Below are positions 8,601 to 18,018 of a stretch of DNA of 49,039 nucleotides, in pieces. Made by a program: the position numbers and the translations under genes. The stretch comes from Flavobacteriales bacterium (GTDB lineage Bacteria > Bacteroidota > Bacteroidia > Flavobacteriales_D > Sanyastnellaceae), in NCBI GenBank assembly GCA_027491075.1, contig JAIXWX010000012.1, positions 1 to 49,039 of the forward strand. Reading direction: 5' to 3'. Under the pieces are notes generated by a model that was not told the DNA's origin, made no database searches, and worked only from the letters and a program-made list of their open reading frames with translations. Position 1 is the stretch's first letter. Each line of letters starts with the position of its first letter.

Positions 8601-8608
8601 TATCTTTG
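8601..8608 (+). promoter_or_regulatory. Possible Bacteroidota -7 promoter element
   Basis: TATCTTTG matches the Bacteroidota -7 consensus TAnnTTTG and lies 16 bases before the DUF3050 gene's ATG. A TTTG at 8581-8584 could be the -33 element, but the 16-base spacing is shorter than usual, so the assignment is tentative. Confidence 0.4.
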
Positions 8609-8624
8609 TCCCATTATTTAGACT

Positions 8625-9407
8625 ATGCAACGATTAGAATTATTGAAGGAAAGGGTGCAATCGCACCGCGAAGTGTTAATCAATCATCCTGTTTACTCAT
8701 CCTTGAGAAGCTTGAACGACTTGTCCATTTTCATGGAGCATCATGTTTTTGCTGTTTGGGATTTTATGTCACTTCTAAAGTCGTTACAATCATCGCTTAC
8801 CTGCACGGTTGTTCCTTGGGTTCCTGTAGGCTCTGCCAGCACGCGCTATCTCATCAATGAAATAGTGGTTGGTGAGGAAAGCGATGTGGATCAAAATGGC
8901 CAGCGCATGAGTCATTTTGAAATGTACATCAAAGCCATGAGGGAAGTGGGATGTGATACTTCCGGAATAGGAAATTTTCTTGCCAGTCTACAGAGTGGGA
9001 ACTCCGTTTCAGCATCATTGGACAATTCAGCGCCAGTGGGAGCTGCGGAGTTTGTGAGAGATACGTTTCAGTTTATTGAGCAAGGCAAGCCACACATTGT
9101 CGCGGCCGTATTTACTTTTGGTCGTGAAGATTTAATTCCGGATATGTTTTTGTCGCTGATCAATGAGATGAGCAAAGAATTTCCTTCCAAGACAGAAACC
9201 ATTCGTTATTATGTAGAAAGACATATTGAGATCGATGGCGATCATCATTCCAAGCTAGCCTATGAAATGACAGCCGAGCTTTGTGGTGAAGATGACGTGA
9301 AATGGGAGGAAGCAACGCAAGCAGTGGAGAAAGCTTTGGTTTCCAGAAAAATGCTCTGGGATAAGGTTTATGACAGCATATTACAACACGAATTAATTAT
9401 CAAATAA
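8625..9407 (+). CDS. DUF3050 family protein, heme-oxygenase-like
   Basis: The 260-residue sequence matches the DUF3050 pattern from memory: HPVYSSL, FMEHHVFAVWDFMSLLK (residues 37-52), PWVP, a GEESD motif, and a late histidine-rich helix ERHIEIDGDHH (198-208). The Glu/His-rich helices resemble the metal-ligand helices of heme-oxygenase-like diiron oxidases, so a diiron or heme-related oxidase is possible but unproven. It is divergent from oxyR and only 9 bases upstream of slyD, which suggests a DUF3050-slyD transcript and perhaps peroxide control. Confidence 0.75.
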   Translation: MQRLELLKERVQSHREVLINHPVYSSLRSLNDLSIFMEHHVFAVWDFMSLLKSLQSSLTCTVVPWVPVGSASTRYLINEIVVGEESDVDQNGQRMSHFEMYIKAMREVGCDTSGIGNFLASLQSGNSVSASLDNSAPVGAAEFVRDTFQFIEQGKPHIVAAVFTFGREDLIPDMFLSLINEMSKEFPSKTETIRYYVERHIEIDGDHHSKLAYEMTAELCGEDDVKWEEATQAVEKALVSRKMLWDKVYDSILQHELIIK

Positions 9408-9416
9408 ATTATTTTA

Positions 9417-9890
9417 ATGCAAATCACAAAAGAAAGAGTGGCAGCCATTCATTACACCCTTACAGACAATGATGGTAAAATTTTAGATTCCAGTGCAGGC
9501 AAAGATCCCTTGTATTATTTGCACGGAGCTCACAACCTTATCCCAGGCATGGAAGAAGGGTTAGAAGGAAAGGTGAAGGGAGATAAGTTTGATATCAAAG
9601 TGAGTCCTGAGAAGGGTTACGGTGTTCGCGACGAAGCAGCGGTTCAACAAGTTCCTATGAGCGCATTTGGTGATAATCAAGTTCAAGTAGGAATGCAGTT
9701 TCGCGCTGGAAATCAAGGAGAGTTTATTGTAACTGTGACCGAGGTTTCTGGAGAAATGGTAACTGTGGATGGCAATCATCCGCTTGCTGGTGTTGAATTG
9801 AATTTCAATGTAGAAGTGATGGAAGTTAGAGAAGCGACCAATGACGAGATCATGCACGGTCACGCGCATGGACCGGGTCATTCTCATTGA
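9417..9890 (+). CDS. slyD: FKBP-type peptidyl-prolyl isomerase, SlyD type
   Basis: A 157-residue FKBP with the SlyD layout: an N-terminal FKBP half containing YLHGAHNLIPGMEEGLEG, an inserted IF chaperone domain (about 70-125), and the return strand NHPLAGVELNFNVEVMEV. It ends in a short histidine-rich tail (HGHAHGPGHSH). SlyD proteins isomerise prolyl bonds, act as chaperones and bind nickel through the tail. There is no signal peptide, so it is cytoplasmic. It follows the DUF3050 gene by 9 bases and is closed by a clear terminator. Confidence 0.93.
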   Translation: MQITKERVAAIHYTLTDNDGKILDSSAGKDPLYYLHGAHNLIPGMEEGLEGKVKGDKFDIKVSPEKGYGVRDEAAVQQVPMSAFGDNQVQVGMQFRAGNQGEFIVTVTEVSGEMVTVDGNHPLAGVELNFNVEVMEVREATNDEIMHGHAHGPGHSH

Positions 9891-9910
9891 TAGCGCCTCG
9901 CTCAGACATA

Positions 9911-9955
9911 AAAATTGATTCACGAATGAATTCATTGTTCGTGAGTCAATTTTTT
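9911..9955 (+). terminator. Intrinsic terminator after slyD
   Basis: The arms 9911-9926 and 9938-9954 pair over about 16 positions (TCACGAA with TTCGTGA, then TTGA/TCAA and A/T pairs, with one G-U) around an 11-base loop, and end in a T-run. The hairpin is A/T-symmetric, but no minus-strand gene ends here. Confidence 0.85.
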
Positions 9956-10032
9956 ATAAAAAGCATCGAAAGTATACTCGTTTTTTATGTTATTATTATA
10001 TATATTCGTAGGTATGTAAATACTGTACGAAT

Positions 10033-13000
10033 ATGAATAAACTATCTACTATTATCCTCTTGACCAGTATAATCTCTGTAAAGGGTTTAGGTCAATCGTT
10101 TTATTTGACAAGCTCCAATGACTCCATTGAATACTCTGTTGATTTAGGTCGGAGTTCTGTGCAATTCATCAACGAAATTGATAGTCTCACATTGAGCACC
10201 TTACCGTTCGATTATTCGTATATTGGTGATAAAACTTTCTCTGTTTGGGCTAGTAAAGATACTCTCTCTTTCTACTTAGGTAATTCAGCGCACATTAGCG
10301 AGGTACTATATGATCCATCGGGAATGTTACTTTTTACAAAACCAGAGGTAATACTAAAATTCGTGCAAGGAATAACTGCCACGGAAATGGATAGTCTTGA
10401 ATCACTTTATGGGTTGGTTTTAATGGATCAAATAGGATCTCTTAGGAGGTATCATTCTACTAATCCATTTGCAGTTTCTAACTCGATTAATCAAACCGGT
10501 TTGGTTAGATTTTGTGAACCAAACGTTATCTATTATGTACAAACAGCTTCGCACATCCCAAATGATCCATACTTTATCAATCAATTTTATCTACAAAATA
10601 CTGGACAAGAGATCAATGACGGATTAACTGGTTTATCTGGTCAAGACATCCATGTTACTGAAGCTTGGGATTTAACAACAGGCGATCATCGAGTAGTTGT
10701 TGGTATTGTAGATTATGGAACCATCGAATTCAACCATCCCGATTTACCAGAGAGCAAAATCATTCGCACAGGTTTCAACTTTCCTACCCCAGTAAGTCCA
10801 TTAAGCGTTCAGGCAGTCTACGCTCATGGCCAGTCGTGCGCAGGAATCATAGGGGCTGAAATGGATAATGAGGAAGGTGTAGCAGGAATAAGTCCGAGAT
10901 CTATGCTTTTGCCATTCATAATTGGCTCTAATGCTGAGGAAGGCTCTAGTTCTTTATGGCTTCTGCTTTCTACGTTTCAGTTTGCATATAACCTGCCACA
11001 AGCGCAGAGACCAAATATATTAAGTTGCAGTTTTTTAATACCCACAAGTCTTGGAGTGTATGAAGTTATTCAAGAGGGCTCACAATACAACATTTTATTT
11101 TGCTTTGCAGCAGGAAATAATGCCCAGCACGCTGTTGGCTGCGATGGTATCTCCCAATTCAGTAATTTAGAGCAAGCAGATAACGTTTTAGTTGTGGGAG
11201 CATCCACCGCATTTGGCAATGCTGCTGACTACTCGAATTTCGGCACTTGGGTGGATATAGCAGCTCCTTCTGCTACAGAAACAACTTGTCCTACAATTGG
11301 TTTCTTTTCTGACGGTTGTCCAAATGAACCAGCTTTGGCAGGTCAATATCCAAATATATGGACAACAGATTATATGGGAACTTTGGGATATAATTCTGTT
11401 TTTACAACCTCCAGTTGTGCCCCAATTGAAATTCTCAACCACCCCGCTGAAGATAACAACTATACAGGTAGGTTCTATGGGACCTCAGCAGCTACCCCAC
11501 AAGTGGCAGCAACAGTAGCGCTGATGCGGGCCGCCAATAGTTGTTTGTCCTATGATGAAGTTATTGAAATATTGAAGAGCACTGCAAATCAAACAGGAGT
11601 TGATCCTAATGGCGTTCCATATAATTATCAATACGATCCGGAAAGACCTGGACACAGTTTAGAGCTTGGATATGGGCGTCTTGATGCTTTCGAAGCGGTA
11701 ACAGAGGCGCTAGAATTGGGCGCATTTGATTTTCAAATCGAAATAACCGATCACTTATGCGGCCCAGAAGACGAGGGTTCTATCTCCGTACACTTTCCCA
11801 GTGGAAATGCAAGTGATTATGAATTGTTTGTGGAGTGGCCAGCCTTTATGAACTTTGAAGAGTTGCCTTCTCTGCCCATTCTTGGCGAACAAGTGACCGC
11901 TATTCCCAACCAAGGTGAGAGACCGTATTTGCTTCATGTTGTGAGAACAAGCACTGGATGTACCTCAACGAGACAGTTTTGGATTTATAAGGAAAATCCG
12001 TTGGTACTGAGCACAACCCTAGATGACAATTGCTTTCCTCTATCCATTTGTGCAGAAGTATCGGGCGGAGACGAGCCTTACCTCTACCATTGGAACAACC
12101 AACAAGGAGGGGCTTGTCTTGAGGTGGAAGAAGACGGTAACTTACAGTTGGTAGTAGCAGATGAATTAGGTTGCACCAAGGCTGTTGATTTGAACGTTGA
12201 CGTACCTGAAATTTATTTACCCCTTCAAGAAATCACCATCGAGTCTTCTTGTTTATTTATTCCCGGCAGTAGCATCACTTTTTCGAATCAAACAAACCTT
12301 CCCGATGCCACCTTCCAATGGGATTTTGGCGATGGGGACAGCAATAATGAACAGACCACAACGCATTCTTACGCCTCGTCTGGAACGTATACAGTTACCC
12401 TTACCATTACACCTTTGGGCTGCGAACCGGTAGTAGTGAGTGAAACCATAACTATTGATTCATTTGATTATCCCAACACCATTACCCTATCCAATCCTTC
12501 ACAGGTGAATACATTACTTGTTAATGGAGCCACCTATGGAGGAGATGTCGTATTTGAAGCCAATTCGACGACCTATCAAGTGAACGACCTCATACTTTAT
12601 TTAAGCCCTAATTCTGACATTATCATCCATGAAGGTGCAACAGTCCAATTTAATAGATGTCATTTGACCAGTTGTTCGATTTGGAATGGTATTGATGTCC
12701 GCGCGAATAGCACCTTAAGTCCAAGTCAGGGAGGTGTGATATTCGATAGTCATACGGGAAATGGAACATCTGTTATTGAATATGCGCGAATTGGATTAGA
12801 AACCTTTGATGCACGATCCAATGCAAATACAACCTTCATAGGAATGTTGCGTGCGGGATATATTACGTGTAATAGAACTGTTTTTCGAAACAATCTTTCC
12901 GCAGTGAGGTTGCGCAATGCTAGGATGTCTGTTTTTATTCCGACCGCAGGTTTCAACAGGTGTATCTTTACCGTGAACGATGAGTTGCAACATCGCTTCA

Positions 13001-15180
13001 TAGATACACAAGGGGATTATAGTTTGTTTCGAAACCATGTGAATGTAAGTCGAGCCAACGGCTATCACTTTCGGGGCTGTACGTTTAGAAATGAAATGAC
13101 CTCCTTGACGGCCGTGGGGGATTGGAGAAATCGAGGCGTTGGTATCTCTACTTCCGGCTCACGCTTTAATGTTCAAGAGCACAGTGGTCTTCAAGTGGGT
13201 CAGACTACACTTGGGAGATTTGAAGGACTGGACATGGGAATAGTGACTACAAAACAAAGTAGTGTGCTTCGTATTTCGCGTCAAGTTTTTCAAAGAAATC
13301 ACATTGGTATTTTCTTGAATCACGCGAGTTATTGCCGTGTTTTTAACAATACCTTTCATATCGGACAGGCTACGGGACAAATTCAGTTGGATGGGCAGTT
13401 GACCTATGGCATATTTCCCGGAAATAATTTTGGAATTCAAAGTGGAAATGGGTTAAGCTATGAAGGACTTGTGGTGCAGAAAGGTGATTTTCATGAAATA
13501 GCCGAAAATACGTTTACCGGATATCGTGAAGTACAGGGAGGAGTGAGCGATGATTATGCCCGTATTGGTGTGCGCATAAGAGCGACTAACACGGAAGAAA
13601 TGGTTGTTAGAAAGAATAATTTTTCGCGGCTTTCTTTTGCCAACCTTGCAAACGGCGACAACGCCGGTGGTACCAGCACGAGCGGTCTTCGATTTATTTG
13701 CAATACCAATAGTCAAAATACACAAGATTTTACCAATACCGATTTTCTGGGAGTACAGAATTCTGCGACAATTGGGGCTATTCAATATGAACCAGAAGTT
13801 TTTGGAATTAATCCTCCTTGGCCCACAGGCAATACCTTTAGTGTAGACAACTCCGCCATAGCCACCCACTTTCGTAATGAAGGGGTGAGCATTCAGTCCT
13901 ATTGGCATGCGAATGTGGCGAACCAAACTCCTACGGATTATTCTGGAATATCAGATCAAACAACAACTTCGGCATTACACTCGTGTCTAAGCTTATATGG
14001 TTCAAGCCACTCCATACCCTCTCATGCATTAATTGCAGCGCGTATAGCCGAGGGCAACGTGGCTCGATTAGAAGCCGAAGAGTATCGCTACTTGTATTTA
14101 TTGCTTTTAGATAATGGGGATACAGAAGGCCTTCAAACTTTCGTGGAGAATACATGGGGAGCACAAGTCTGGGATACGAGGGATGAGCTCTTGTCTATAA
14201 GTCCATTTGTCTCTGAAGAAGTTATCTATACCTTGCTAGATGAAACAACTACCTATCCACATGCGATGGCCTTTGAAATTATTGCCGCAAATCCAGAGCT
14301 ACTCAACGACCCCAAATTAATCGCGTACTTGTCCGAAAAGAGTGACCCCATGCCCCAATACATGATTGATTTATTGCTCCTTTATGGGGGGCAAAGCACT
14401 GAGCGATCAGGAATGGAAAAAACCATGGGAGAAAAACGCACACAACATATTTCTAAGGTGAGCGAGGCTTTGTGGGGCATGATGGATTATGAAGACGACA
14501 CTTATACCACGGATGATTACAGAGATATTCTTTCCGAAATGCGGGTGCTGAATAGCGAGTTTTTCTTGATCAATGAGCTTTTGGGGGATGGCGATGTGAA
14601 TGCAGCGATGGAGAGGTTACAAAATATTCCTCAAATTGTTCCTTTGCGCAGAGAAGAACTAGTTGAGTACAATTCTTTCGTAGAATGGGCACAATGGTGG
14701 AAAAACATTCTCTTATCTGGGAGGGATTTGGAGAATCTAACAGATTCTGATCTACAGAGTTTAGTGAACATTGCAGTTGACTTTGACACTTTTGCTAGTT
14801 CATTGGCTATTTCTTTATTGAACGAAGGCAAGTCCATTCCAATTTTCACTCCTCCAGCACTAGGTCGTTCTAGCAATCAGTACAAGTCAAGTAAAATTGC
14901 TACTTCGTCCATCCAAACTGAAACTCTTTCTCTTGCTGTCTATCCGAATCCCGCCAGTCATCTCGTTCAGATTAAACTAGGCCAATCAGAATTTCTTGAA
15001 TCGTCATTTTCTTTGCGTATTTTTGATTTAACAGGAAAAGTTATTTATTCCGATGAGAATATGAATGCATTAAACATATGGCTAATTGACACCAGTGAAT
15101 GGAGTAGTGGAATATACACTCTTAAAGTAAGGTCAATTAATGGCATTGAATTAACCGAACTCTTGAATGTGTTACACTAA
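10033..15180 (+). CDS. Giant secreted S8 protease with PKD, beta-helix and T9SS type A domain
   Basis: The product has 1715 residues. Order of parts: signal peptide (MNKLSTIILLTSIISVKGLG); a prodomain-like region to about 200; a subtilase domain with Asp227 in VGIVDYGTIEF, His265 in HGQSCAGIIGAE and Ser485 in FYGTSAATPQVA; Ig/SprB-like segments; a PKD domain around residue 762 (WDFGDGDS); a right-handed beta-helix-like stretch (about 820-1290); a charged helical region (about 1330-1600); and a type A T9SS sorting domain (VYPNPASHLVQIKL ... SGIYTLKV) in the last 80 residues. HGQSCAG departs from the usual HGTxVAG but keeps the catalytic histidine. It should be exported through T9SS and attached to or released from the surface. 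The next gene starts inside its last codons (14-base overlap), and a copy of its sorting domain recurs at 18198-18365. Confidence 0.9.
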   Translation: MNKLSTIILLTSIISVKGLGQSFYLTSSNDSIEYSVDLGRSSVQFINEIDSLTLSTLPFDYSYIGDKTFSVWASKDTLSFYLGNSAHISEVLYDPSGMLLFTKPEVILKFVQGITATEMDSLESLYGLVLMDQIGSLRRYHSTNPFAVSNSINQTGLVRFCEPNVIYYVQTASHIPNDPYFINQFYLQNTGQEINDGLTGLSGQDIHVTEAWDLTTGDHRVVVGIVDYGTIEFNHPDLPESKIIRTGFNFPTPVSPLSVQAVYAHGQSCAGIIGAEMDNEEGVAGISPRSMLLPFIIGSNAEEGSSSLWLLLSTFQFAYNLPQAQRPNILSCSFLIPTSLGVYEVIQEGSQYNILFCFAAGNNAQHAVGCDGISQFSNLEQADNVLVVGASTAFGNAADYSNFGTWVDIAAPSATETTCPTIGFFSDGCPNEPALAGQYPNIWTTDYMGTLGYNSVFTTSSCAPIEILNHPAEDNNYTGRFYGTSAATPQVAATVALMRAANSCLSYDEVIEILKSTANQTGVDPNGVPYNYQYDPERPGHSLELGYGRLDAFEAVTEALELGAFDFQIEITDHLCGPEDEGSISVHFPSGNASDYELFVEWPAFMNFEELPSLPILGEQVTAIPNQGERPYLLHVVRTSTGCTSTRQFWIYKENPLVLSTTLDDNCFPLSICAEVSGGDEPYLYHWNNQQGGACLEVEEDGNLQLVVADELGCTKAVDLNVDVPEIYLPLQEITIESSCLFIPGSSITFSNQTNLPDATFQWDFGDGDSNNEQTTTHSYASSGTYTVTLTITPLGCEPVVVSETITIDSFDYPNTITLSNPSQVNTLLVNGATYGGDVVFEANSTTYQVNDLILYLSPNSDIIIHEGATVQFNRCHLTSCSIWNGIDVRANSTLSPSQGGVIFDSHTGNGTSVIEYARIGLETFDARSNANTTFIGMLRAGYITCNRTVFRNNLSAVRLRNARMSVFIPTAGFNRCIFTVNDELQHRFIDTQGDYSLFRNHVNVSRANGYHFRGCTFRNEMTSLTAVGDWRNRGVGISTSGSRFNVQEHSGLQVGQTTLGRFEGLDMGIVTTKQSSVLRISRQVFQRNHIGIFLNHASYCRVFNNTFHIGQATGQIQLDGQLTYGIFPGNNFGIQSGNGLSYEGLVVQKGDFHEIAENTFTGYREVQGGVSDDYARIGVRIRATNTEEMVVRKNNFSRLSFANLANGDNAGGTSTSGLRFICNTNSQNTQDFTNTDFLGVQNSATIGAIQYEPEVFGINPPWPTGNTFSVDNSAIATHFRNEGVSIQSYWHANVANQTPTDYSGISDQTTTSALHSCLSLYGSSHSIPSHALIAARIAEGNVARLEAEEYRYLYLLLLDNGDTEGLQTFVENTWGAQVWDTRDELLSISPFVSEEVIYTLLDETTTYPHAMAFEIIAANPELLNDPKLIAYLSEKSDPMPQYMIDLLLLYGGQSTERSGMEKTMGEKRTQHISKVSEALWGMMDYEDDTYTTDDYRDILSEMRVLNSEFFLINELLGDGDVNAAMERLQNIPQIVPLRREELVEYNSFVEWAQWWKNILLSGRDLENLTDSDLQSLVNIAVDFDTFASSLAISLLNEGKSIPIFTPPALGRSSNQYKSSKIATSSIQTETLSLAVYPNPASHLVQIKLGQSEFLESSFSLRIFDLTGKVIYSDENMNALNIWLIDTSEWSSGIYTLKVRSINGIELTELLNVLH

Positions 15181-16777
15181 GAAACTTCAATTAATTTTCT
15201 CTGCTCTCATTTTTATGGCCGCATTGAATTTTTCTGGTCAGACTTTTTCAATAAGGTCAGACAATAATATTACGTCCGCCTTTTTCCATGTGATTAATTT
15301 AACAGACGGTTATTTGTCTGTTGGACGAGGTTTCGACTCGATCAATTCTCAATTATTTCAGCCTACTTTTTTAAAAAAGTATAATTTTAATGGTGATCTT
15401 ATAGCTGACGTACCCATATTTGATAATAATGTTCTATGGAACTTTAATTTGGACTGTAATTTCGCGAGTAATGACGATAAGATTCTAGTGGGAGGTTTTC
15501 AAGTTTCGAATTTGAATGATAGTGTATATGATATCTTGCTGACCATGAATAATTCTTTAGAGCTAATTGATACTTTTCTATTTCTTTCACCCTACTTCAA
15601 TGTTGAAGAAAGTATTTCGAGTTATACGTTTCCCTCAGCTTTGAGCTCAGATCCCACGGGTGTAAATACTTACATGGTTTCCCAAGTCGTCGACTATCCC
15701 CCCATTCAAAACAATTTTATCATACGAAAAATAAATTCGCAGGGCGAGGTGGTATGGACGTATATCAATCCAATAAACCCCAATTATTATGCATGTAGTG
15801 CCATGATTTATCAGGGCTCATCCCTTTGGGCATTGGTAGCTGGCTGGGGATTGAATAGCTACAACAAAGTGGTACAAATCAATACAGAAACAGGGGAATT
15901 TGTGAATGAAATAGTACTCCAGAGTAATCCGAATAATTTGGCTTTTGCCGAAGAGTTATTCAAAGATGCAGAAGGATTTGTCATTGCATCCAGATCGTTC
16001 AACTCTGATAACTATACCATTCCTGCACTTTACAAAATGGATTACAATGGTAATCTCTTGTGGACTGCACAGGCCAGCGGTACGTATTCAGTAAGTCAAA
16101 ATAACGATCATCTAGTTCAAAGCAATGATGGCGGATTTGTGAGTTGTGGTGAGAAATATGATGAAGAGCCAAGTTGGCTTTATCCGAATGACCCAGCGAT
16201 GAACAATACGATGAAACGTATTTGGCTTTGGAAGGTGGATGCCAACGGTAATTTTCTCTGGCAACGTTTTTACTCGTACTATGACTTTGATTATTCTTCC
16301 GAATATTTTCACCTCACCAATATCGCCCACGACATGAAGGCCACACCAGACGGTGGTTTCATCATGGCTGGCGAAGCCTCTGCTGCCTGTACGGACTATC
16401 CTGATTGTGACAACTTCACCCAACAAGGTTGGCTATTAAAAGTAGATGCGTGTGGATGCCTCGTCCCCGGTTGCGACCCCAATTGCATAGTGAGCGTGGA
16501 GGAAAAGGAGGAAACAGAAGAACAGACTTACTTTCGCTTTGGGCCTAATCCGGTGGGAGATCTATTGAATCTTTACATTCCATCACTCCCCTTTTCCATA
16601 AAAGAAGTTACCTTTAGCTTGATAGATATGAACGGTCGCACAATCAAAGATTTTCAGTTTCAATACGACAATACCACCTACATGATTGACACTTATTCAC
16701 TCACCGCAGGCAATTACATCCTGAGCCTTACAAAAGATGGACAGGTGTTGCAGAGGGAGAAAGTGGTGAAGGAGTAG
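15167..16777 (+). CDS. T9SS type A sorted secreted protein, paralogue 1
   Basis: A 536-residue secreted protein of unknown function with a signal peptide (about 1-25, ending SGQ). The body consists of repeated strands such as LWKVDANGNFLWQRF and GGFIMAGEASAACTDYP, suggesting a beta-propeller. A cysteine-rich LKVDACGCLVPGCDPNC segment precedes the T9SS type A domain (FGPNPVGDLLNLYIP ... AGNYILSLTKDGQ). The ATG at 15167 overlaps the upstream protease by 14 bases. Paralogue 2 at 18352 has the same length, so the two align without net gaps. Its TAG stop lies inside the GGAGTAGG repeat that follows. Confidence 0.88.
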   Translation: MCYTKKLQLIFSALIFMAALNFSGQTFSIRSDNNITSAFFHVINLTDGYLSVGRGFDSINSQLFQPTFLKKYNFNGDLIADVPIFDNNVLWNFNLDCNFASNDDKILVGGFQVSNLNDSVYDILLTMNNSLELIDTFLFLSPYFNVEESISSYTFPSALSSDPTGVNTYMVSQVVDYPPIQNNFIIRKINSQGEVVWTYINPINPNYYACSAMIYQGSSLWALVAGWGLNSYNKVVQINTETGEFVNEIVLQSNPNNLAFAEELFKDAEGFVIASRSFNSDNYTIPALYKMDYNGNLLWTAQASGTYSVSQNNDHLVQSNDGGFVSCGEKYDEEPSWLYPNDPAMNNTMKRIWLWKVDANGNFLWQRFYSYYDFDYSSEYFHLTNIAHDMKATPDGGFIMAGEASAACTDYPDCDNFTQQGWLLKVDACGCLVPGCDPNCIVSVEEKEETEEQTYFRFGPNPVGDLLNLYIPSLPFSIKEVTFSLIDMNGRTIKDFQFQYDNTTYMIDTYSLTAGNYILSLTKDGQVLQREKVVKE

Positions 16778-16885
16778 GAAATAGGAATAGGAGTAGGAAA
16801 TAGTAGGAGTAGGAAGTAGGAATAGGGGACGTGGAAATTAGAATTTGGAGTTTGGAGTTTGGAATTTAGAATTGTGAATTGATTA
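16771..16885. repeat. Composite low-complexity repeat R, copy 1
   Basis: The element has two parts in fixed order: degenerate hexamers of the GGAGTA/GGAATA/GGAAAT type, then GGAAATTAGAATTTGGAGT followed by TTTGGAG/TTTGGAA heptamers, ending in GAATTGATTA. It supplies the TAG stop of paralogue 1. Copy 2 at 18011-18167 has the same order and end sequence but more hexamers. Confidence 0.9.
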
Positions 16886-16923
16886 TTCCGAATTTGATGA
16901 CTCCCTTTTATATTTGTGTTCAA

Positions 16924-17631
16924 ATGAAAAAAACTATACTGTACCTATTACTTCTTCTTATTCCATATTCAATACACAGCCAAGAGATACTCTGCTTCTC
17001 AGCAGAAGACAGCACTTCTATAAAATCATTCGACGTCTATGCGGCGTCGGGTGATTTTACTTTTTCTGGTAAAAAAATAGAGAAGGAAAATCTCACGTCA
17101 TATGTAAACTCTACCATTTGCGTGCGTGCTGTTGGATTCAAAGACACGTGTTTTATTCTTCAAAATACTGTCAACCGTCTTTTCCTAAACTTAAATACTG
17201 GCACACTAAACACAATAGAAGTTTCGCAAAGCTTTGATATTCATGCTGATTTCATCAAGACGCTCGAAGAATTTAAAAAAGGGATAATAGATCAAGAAGA
17301 AAAAATCCTTGTTTATGAAATGACGCTGCGACTTGACAATGAAAAAATCAATCTCCATCAATCACTTGAAGGAACAATTCAAATCAAGCATTTTCCAACC
17401 AAAAAAAGACAGCATTACTTGCATTGTTATTATCAAGACCTGAAGTTCACGGAAGTATTTCAAAATCCCAATAGCGACCCAGCCATAGACAGTCTCAGCA
17501 TCACCAATAATCTGCATTCCAAAATCACGGAGTCCTTCTGGATTGATAATCACAATCTAAAAAACCTCCAAAAAAACTTTCAAGCACCCAAAGAAAATGT
17601 CTCGATCAAAAGATCAAGTCAAGCCAACTAA
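16924..17631 (+). CDS. Secreted protein of unknown function, possible 5' part of a split gene
   Basis: A 235-residue product from the ATG at 16924 with a clear signal peptide (MKKTILYLLLLLIPYSIHSQ). The next 80 residues look like a beta-sandwich ending in LNTIEVSQ, loosely like carboxypeptidase-regulatory-like domains of Bacteroidota outer-membrane proteins. I do not recognise the family. The TAA at 17629-17631 is followed, after one sense codon and in the same frame, by a 127-residue open frame, so the natural product may have been about 363 residues. The gene sits between two copies of repeat R, inside a duplicated T9SS-gene block. Confidence 0.65.
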   Translation: MKKTILYLLLLLIPYSIHSQEILCFSAEDSTSIKSFDVYAASGDFTFSGKKIEKENLTSYVNSTICVRAVGFKDTCFILQNTVNRLFLNLNTGTLNTIEVSQSFDIHADFIKTLEEFKKGIIDQEEKILVYEMTLRLDNEKINLHQSLEGTIQIKHFPTKKRQHYLHCYYQDLKFTEVFQNPNSDPAIDSLSITNNLHSKITESFWIDNHNLKNLQKNFQAPKENVSIKRSSQAN

Positions 17632-17634
17632 AAG

Positions 17635-18018
17635 ATGTATACCTTAAAAAGCTCTTATGTTCGGAATGAAAAGGTTTGGAAGTGTAAGGCGATACAATTA
17701 CAGTTCGATGAAAAAAATCGCCTTATGGAGCTCCATTCCTCGGATAGCCTGCATATCAATCCTGTTCGCCGAAACATTATCCCCCGCAATTTAGTCAGTT
17801 CATCAATCGTGTATGCACCTACCAGCAGGCATTGCCCGCAGCAGATTACAATCATAGAACACTTGGATGGGAATCCAGATTATAAAGTAACACTTGAATT
17901 AAAATTAATAGATGCAATAGATGCCTTTTCCGTTCCTGAAAGGAATAATTTCGTAGTCCACCCTCCCGTGAGTACCAAAGCTTGGCTCCGATACAATGGG
18001 ATAACGGTGGGGAATTAG
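17635..18018 (+). CDS. Unknown protein, possible 3' part of a split gene
   Basis: A 127-residue open frame with no signal peptide, beginning MYTLKSSYVRNEKVWKCKAI. It is strand-rich and ends WLRYNGITVGN. It lies in the same frame as the preceding gene, separated by a TAA and one AAG codon. The most economical reading is a single gene interrupted by a nonsense mutation, with this part a downstream fragment; re-initiation at its ATG is the alternative. Its TAG stop lies inside repeat R copy 2. No family recognised. Confidence 0.5.
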   Translation: MYTLKSSYVRNEKVWKCKAIQLQFDEKNRLMELHSSDSLHINPVRRNIIPRNLVSSSIVYAPTSRHCPQQITIIEHLDGNPDYKVTLELKLIDAIDAFSVPERNNFVVHPPVSTKAWLRYNGITVGN

